The notes under the pieces were generated by a model, which did not search any database, was not told the DNA's origin, and worked only from the letters and a program-made list of their open reading frames with translations. This document shows, piece by piece, positions 61,601 through 64,000 of a stretch of DNA of 64,000 bases. The stretch is from Callipepla californica brunnescens (taxonomy: Eukaryota > Chordata > Aves > Galliformes > Odontophoridae): positions 28,315,720 through 28,379,719 of the forward strand of contig JALIRH010000007.1 in the NCBI GenBank assembly GCA_023055505.1, written 5' to 3'. Made by a program: the position numbers and the translations under genes. Within the stretch, counting starts at the first letter, position 1; every line of letters starts with the position of its first letter.

Positions 61601-64000
61601 TTACTTACTTTATGATACAGGGCTGAACTCAGCTGAGCCTGTTCAGTCTACTTTCTCCAGGTATTCTGAGTCTCTTACTCTTCACTGAACTGGAGTGTTT
61701 TGAATGAGAATTTAAAAATCACAGCCTTGCCATTGACATTAGCTCCTGGTTTTCTTTCATCTACTTGTAACTTCTGAAACATTGGACACTTCATCTGAAG
61801 TAATGCCTAAGTCTCCTCTCCAGGCAAGCAGAGATAAGCACCTCCAAGAGAGCTGCTGTTCTCATCTGTTTTAGGAGGGAATAATTGGAAGTGACTATCT
61901 TAAGGAAGAGGTGAATTAGCAGATGAGTCATGTCAGGTGGGATAAATCAGACCCCAACTGGTTTGAATTTTGGGCCTGATTTATTTTTGTTATAGCCACT
62001 TGTGGCTTCTGGGCCTTTTGGGGGCAATCTTATTGTGCTGGGATACAGTGGTGGAAAGGCTCCAATAAACATAAAAGCTTTATTAAGCTGTATTAACTTA
62101 GATTTCCTCATCACCTTCCTCATCACCTTAAAAGTTGTTTCCACTTTGCTGGGTGCTGGTGCATTAACAATGGTTTTGCCATTGCTGTACTTTGAGAGTT
62201 GCAATCTTGAAATAGAGCATTTTCTTGACGGAGTAATTTGTTTAGAACATGCAGAAAAAAACATCAGCTTGCATGAAGCTGGGCCTCAACCATTCTTTAC
62301 TTTGAGCAAAAACAGTTTAGCTTAGGGGAGAAATCCTGCAGTCAAGAAATAGAAAACAAGAGTGTGTGATATCCAGTTTTGAAGGTAAGGCCCTGTGCAT
62401 CTCATACTAATACAAAATGTTTATTGGTGCGGGAGGGTTCTGCTCAGGCTTTAGGACTCAGACATGTTTCAAAAATATTTTGCCTTTATCATCTCCTGCC
62501 TGTCCTATTCTTGTCCCATGGGATGGGGTAGCTAAGCAGTGGCTGAAGGCTGGGGAAGAGGTATCCAGCTGTCCACCCTGCCAGAAACCCTGGGACTGCA
62601 GCCCATCACCTTTCAAGGGTTCTCCCTGCAGTCTGCACTGGACAGAAGCTTTAGCCTGCTCCACATGATCCCGTTTTTGCCTCTTCCTGTCTTCCCAATT
62701 CTTCTACGCTGTTCCCTGAGCACAAGGGTAAGCCCATGTGGGATCCTACTGCCTCCATGCTGTTCAAATCTTGGTTAACTACAGTTGAAATCATGGCTCT
62801 TCCTTTTCATTAATCCACTTCTTCCAAATGGAGGCACAGGCTGTGTTTAATTCCTCCAGGATGTTGGCCATTGCCATGTTGATGTGTCTGATGGCTTCCA
62901 CAGTGACCTTCTTTTGTTATTAACAGGGGTCACCAAGGGTACCTTCAGCCAAGAGAAGACCCATCTGTATCTGCTCAGAAGCCAGACCATAGGTTGCACG
63001 AGCTGATGGTGAGTGCTGGGGTGGGATTCCAGCCATGTATCTGCTCTGTGCCTCTTCCTCACTGCCAGCAGGAAGGGGTAGCTGGCATCCCATCACCACT
63101 GGGACCAGAATAGTTAGTGAGGAAATGTGGCAACCAGCACATTGTTTCTCCGTCATTGAGTGCCCAGCTGGGATTGCTCATGTTTGGCAACTCTGCCTTT
63201 CTAAAATCCAAGCTTGCCTCATGGACATGAATTTTCATGACAAGCCTCACAGAGATATACAGCATAATAACCCGATTTCACTGCTGATGTATATTTCATG
63301 TTAGAGTTGTTGCACCTCGAGTTTCCACACAAAACCAGTGAACTTTGTTCTCATGGTTACTGAGGCGTCTTTTGAATCGCTCAATAAAGTGTATTAGAGT
63401 GGTGCCCACTAGAAATACACTCAAACTTTAGGAGACCAGGCCCCCATCATCCTCTGTTTTCACTGGCTTCTTCATTCTCCTCAGGAAAAACAATTTCTTC
63501 AGAGCTGGCTCAGAGGATCTCTTGCAGAGAATGAATTCAATAAAAATTCACTGCAGACGTTTCTGACTTTGAGACATACAAAATAAAACAAAGCTTGGCA
63601 GGTTTGGATTTCTTGTGGGATGCATTAATAAACTCTTTTGTCTTGGAAAATGAGCTCTTCTGAAGAAACGGATTGTTGATGTATATCTTCCTTTTATTAA
63701 AGAAAGAACTATAGAAATTAATGAGAATACTGAGATAAATGGATTACATTTTAATTATTTTTCTTTTCCTGTAGAAAACAGACATTGTTCTGAAAAACAA
63801 AAGCAGTGCTTGTGGATTTTGCTGGATTTCAATGTTAGAAAATGCATTTATTGATGACTCTGGCCTGCCAGATACTATATTGCTTGTGTAAATAATTTTG
63901 TCTCAAAAGCAGATTTTTCTATCATAAACCTAATGACTTTTGACGGATTAAAGATACATATTTTAAATCCTTATCAGGAGAAAGGTCAGTCACACAATGA
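58628..64000. other. Intergenic, nothing gene-like recognised
   Basis: AT-rich sequence to the right edge. It has a T/C-rich tract at about 60169-60201 and a 12-base direct duplication CCTCATCACCTT near 62106-62129. Frames up to about 135 codons (60200-60601 plus; 60537-60944 and 59567-59980 minus) show no domain and look like chance. Confidence 0.5.
60169..60201. repeat. T-rich pyrimidine tract
   Basis: T runs of 7-10 separated by single C, about 33 bases in all. Confidence 0.85.

Noticed and set aside
58641..64000. SPACA1 or CNR1 exons expected from vertebrate gene order
   Set aside because: CNR1 would appear as a long, easily recognised frame and is absent. No frame resembled SPACA1. They probably lie beyond the window or SPACA1 is too diverged to see.
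1..64000. CRISPR arrays, operons, tRNA or rRNA genes
   Set aside because: No regularly spaced direct repeats, no tightly packed genes and no recognisable RNA-gene signature. The sequence is vertebrate.

Overview
The window reads as avian nuclear DNA, probably from a galliform. The evidence is many copies of the bird LINE CR1, one bird-type solo LTR, a CpG-island promoter and AT-rich, gene-poor flanking sequence. There is no bacterial-style gene organisation, no operon and no CRISPR array. Most open frames outside the CpG island are chance ORFs or pieces of retrotransposon.

Layout. Positions 1-1382 are the first intron of AKIRIN2, which is transcribed on the minus strand. Positions 1382-1580 are its first coding exon, the only protein-coding exon I can name. 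Positions 1581 to about 2430 are the 5' UTR and promoter inside a CpG island that spans roughly 480-2430. Exons 2 onward lie beyond the left edge. From about 2450 to 64000 the sequence is intergenic, on the upstream side of AKIRIN2. From memory of vertebrate gene order (ORC3, AKIRIN2, SPACA1, CNR1) this would be the AKIRIN2-CNR1 interval, but no exon of a neighbour was identified.

The intergenic part holds about fifteen CR1 fragments in both orientations. One CR1 is clearly inserted inside an antisense CR1 (3488-4310), and a second possible case lies at 15752-16095. Two much older CR1 relics face opposite ways at 53.9-55.0 kb. A 568-bp solo LTR lies at 25280-25847 on the minus strand, with TGTCA...TGACA termini and a 5-bp target duplication carrying one mismatch. 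Simple repeats are scattered throughout, including a (CCAA)10 array and several 15-21-base A/T runs.

The most interesting unexplained items are: a decayed, cysteine-rich coding-like stretch on the minus strand at 57.78-58.63 kb; a 21-bp near-perfect palindrome at 20330-20350 that combines inverted RUNX-like motifs around a STAT-like core; overlapping, mutually exclusive hairpins at 40641-40678; a perfect 10-bp inverted repeat at 43249-43290; and G-runs directly after the AKIRIN2 splice donor. I found no convincing new biological system. Most of the window looks like ordinary avian intergenic DNA.
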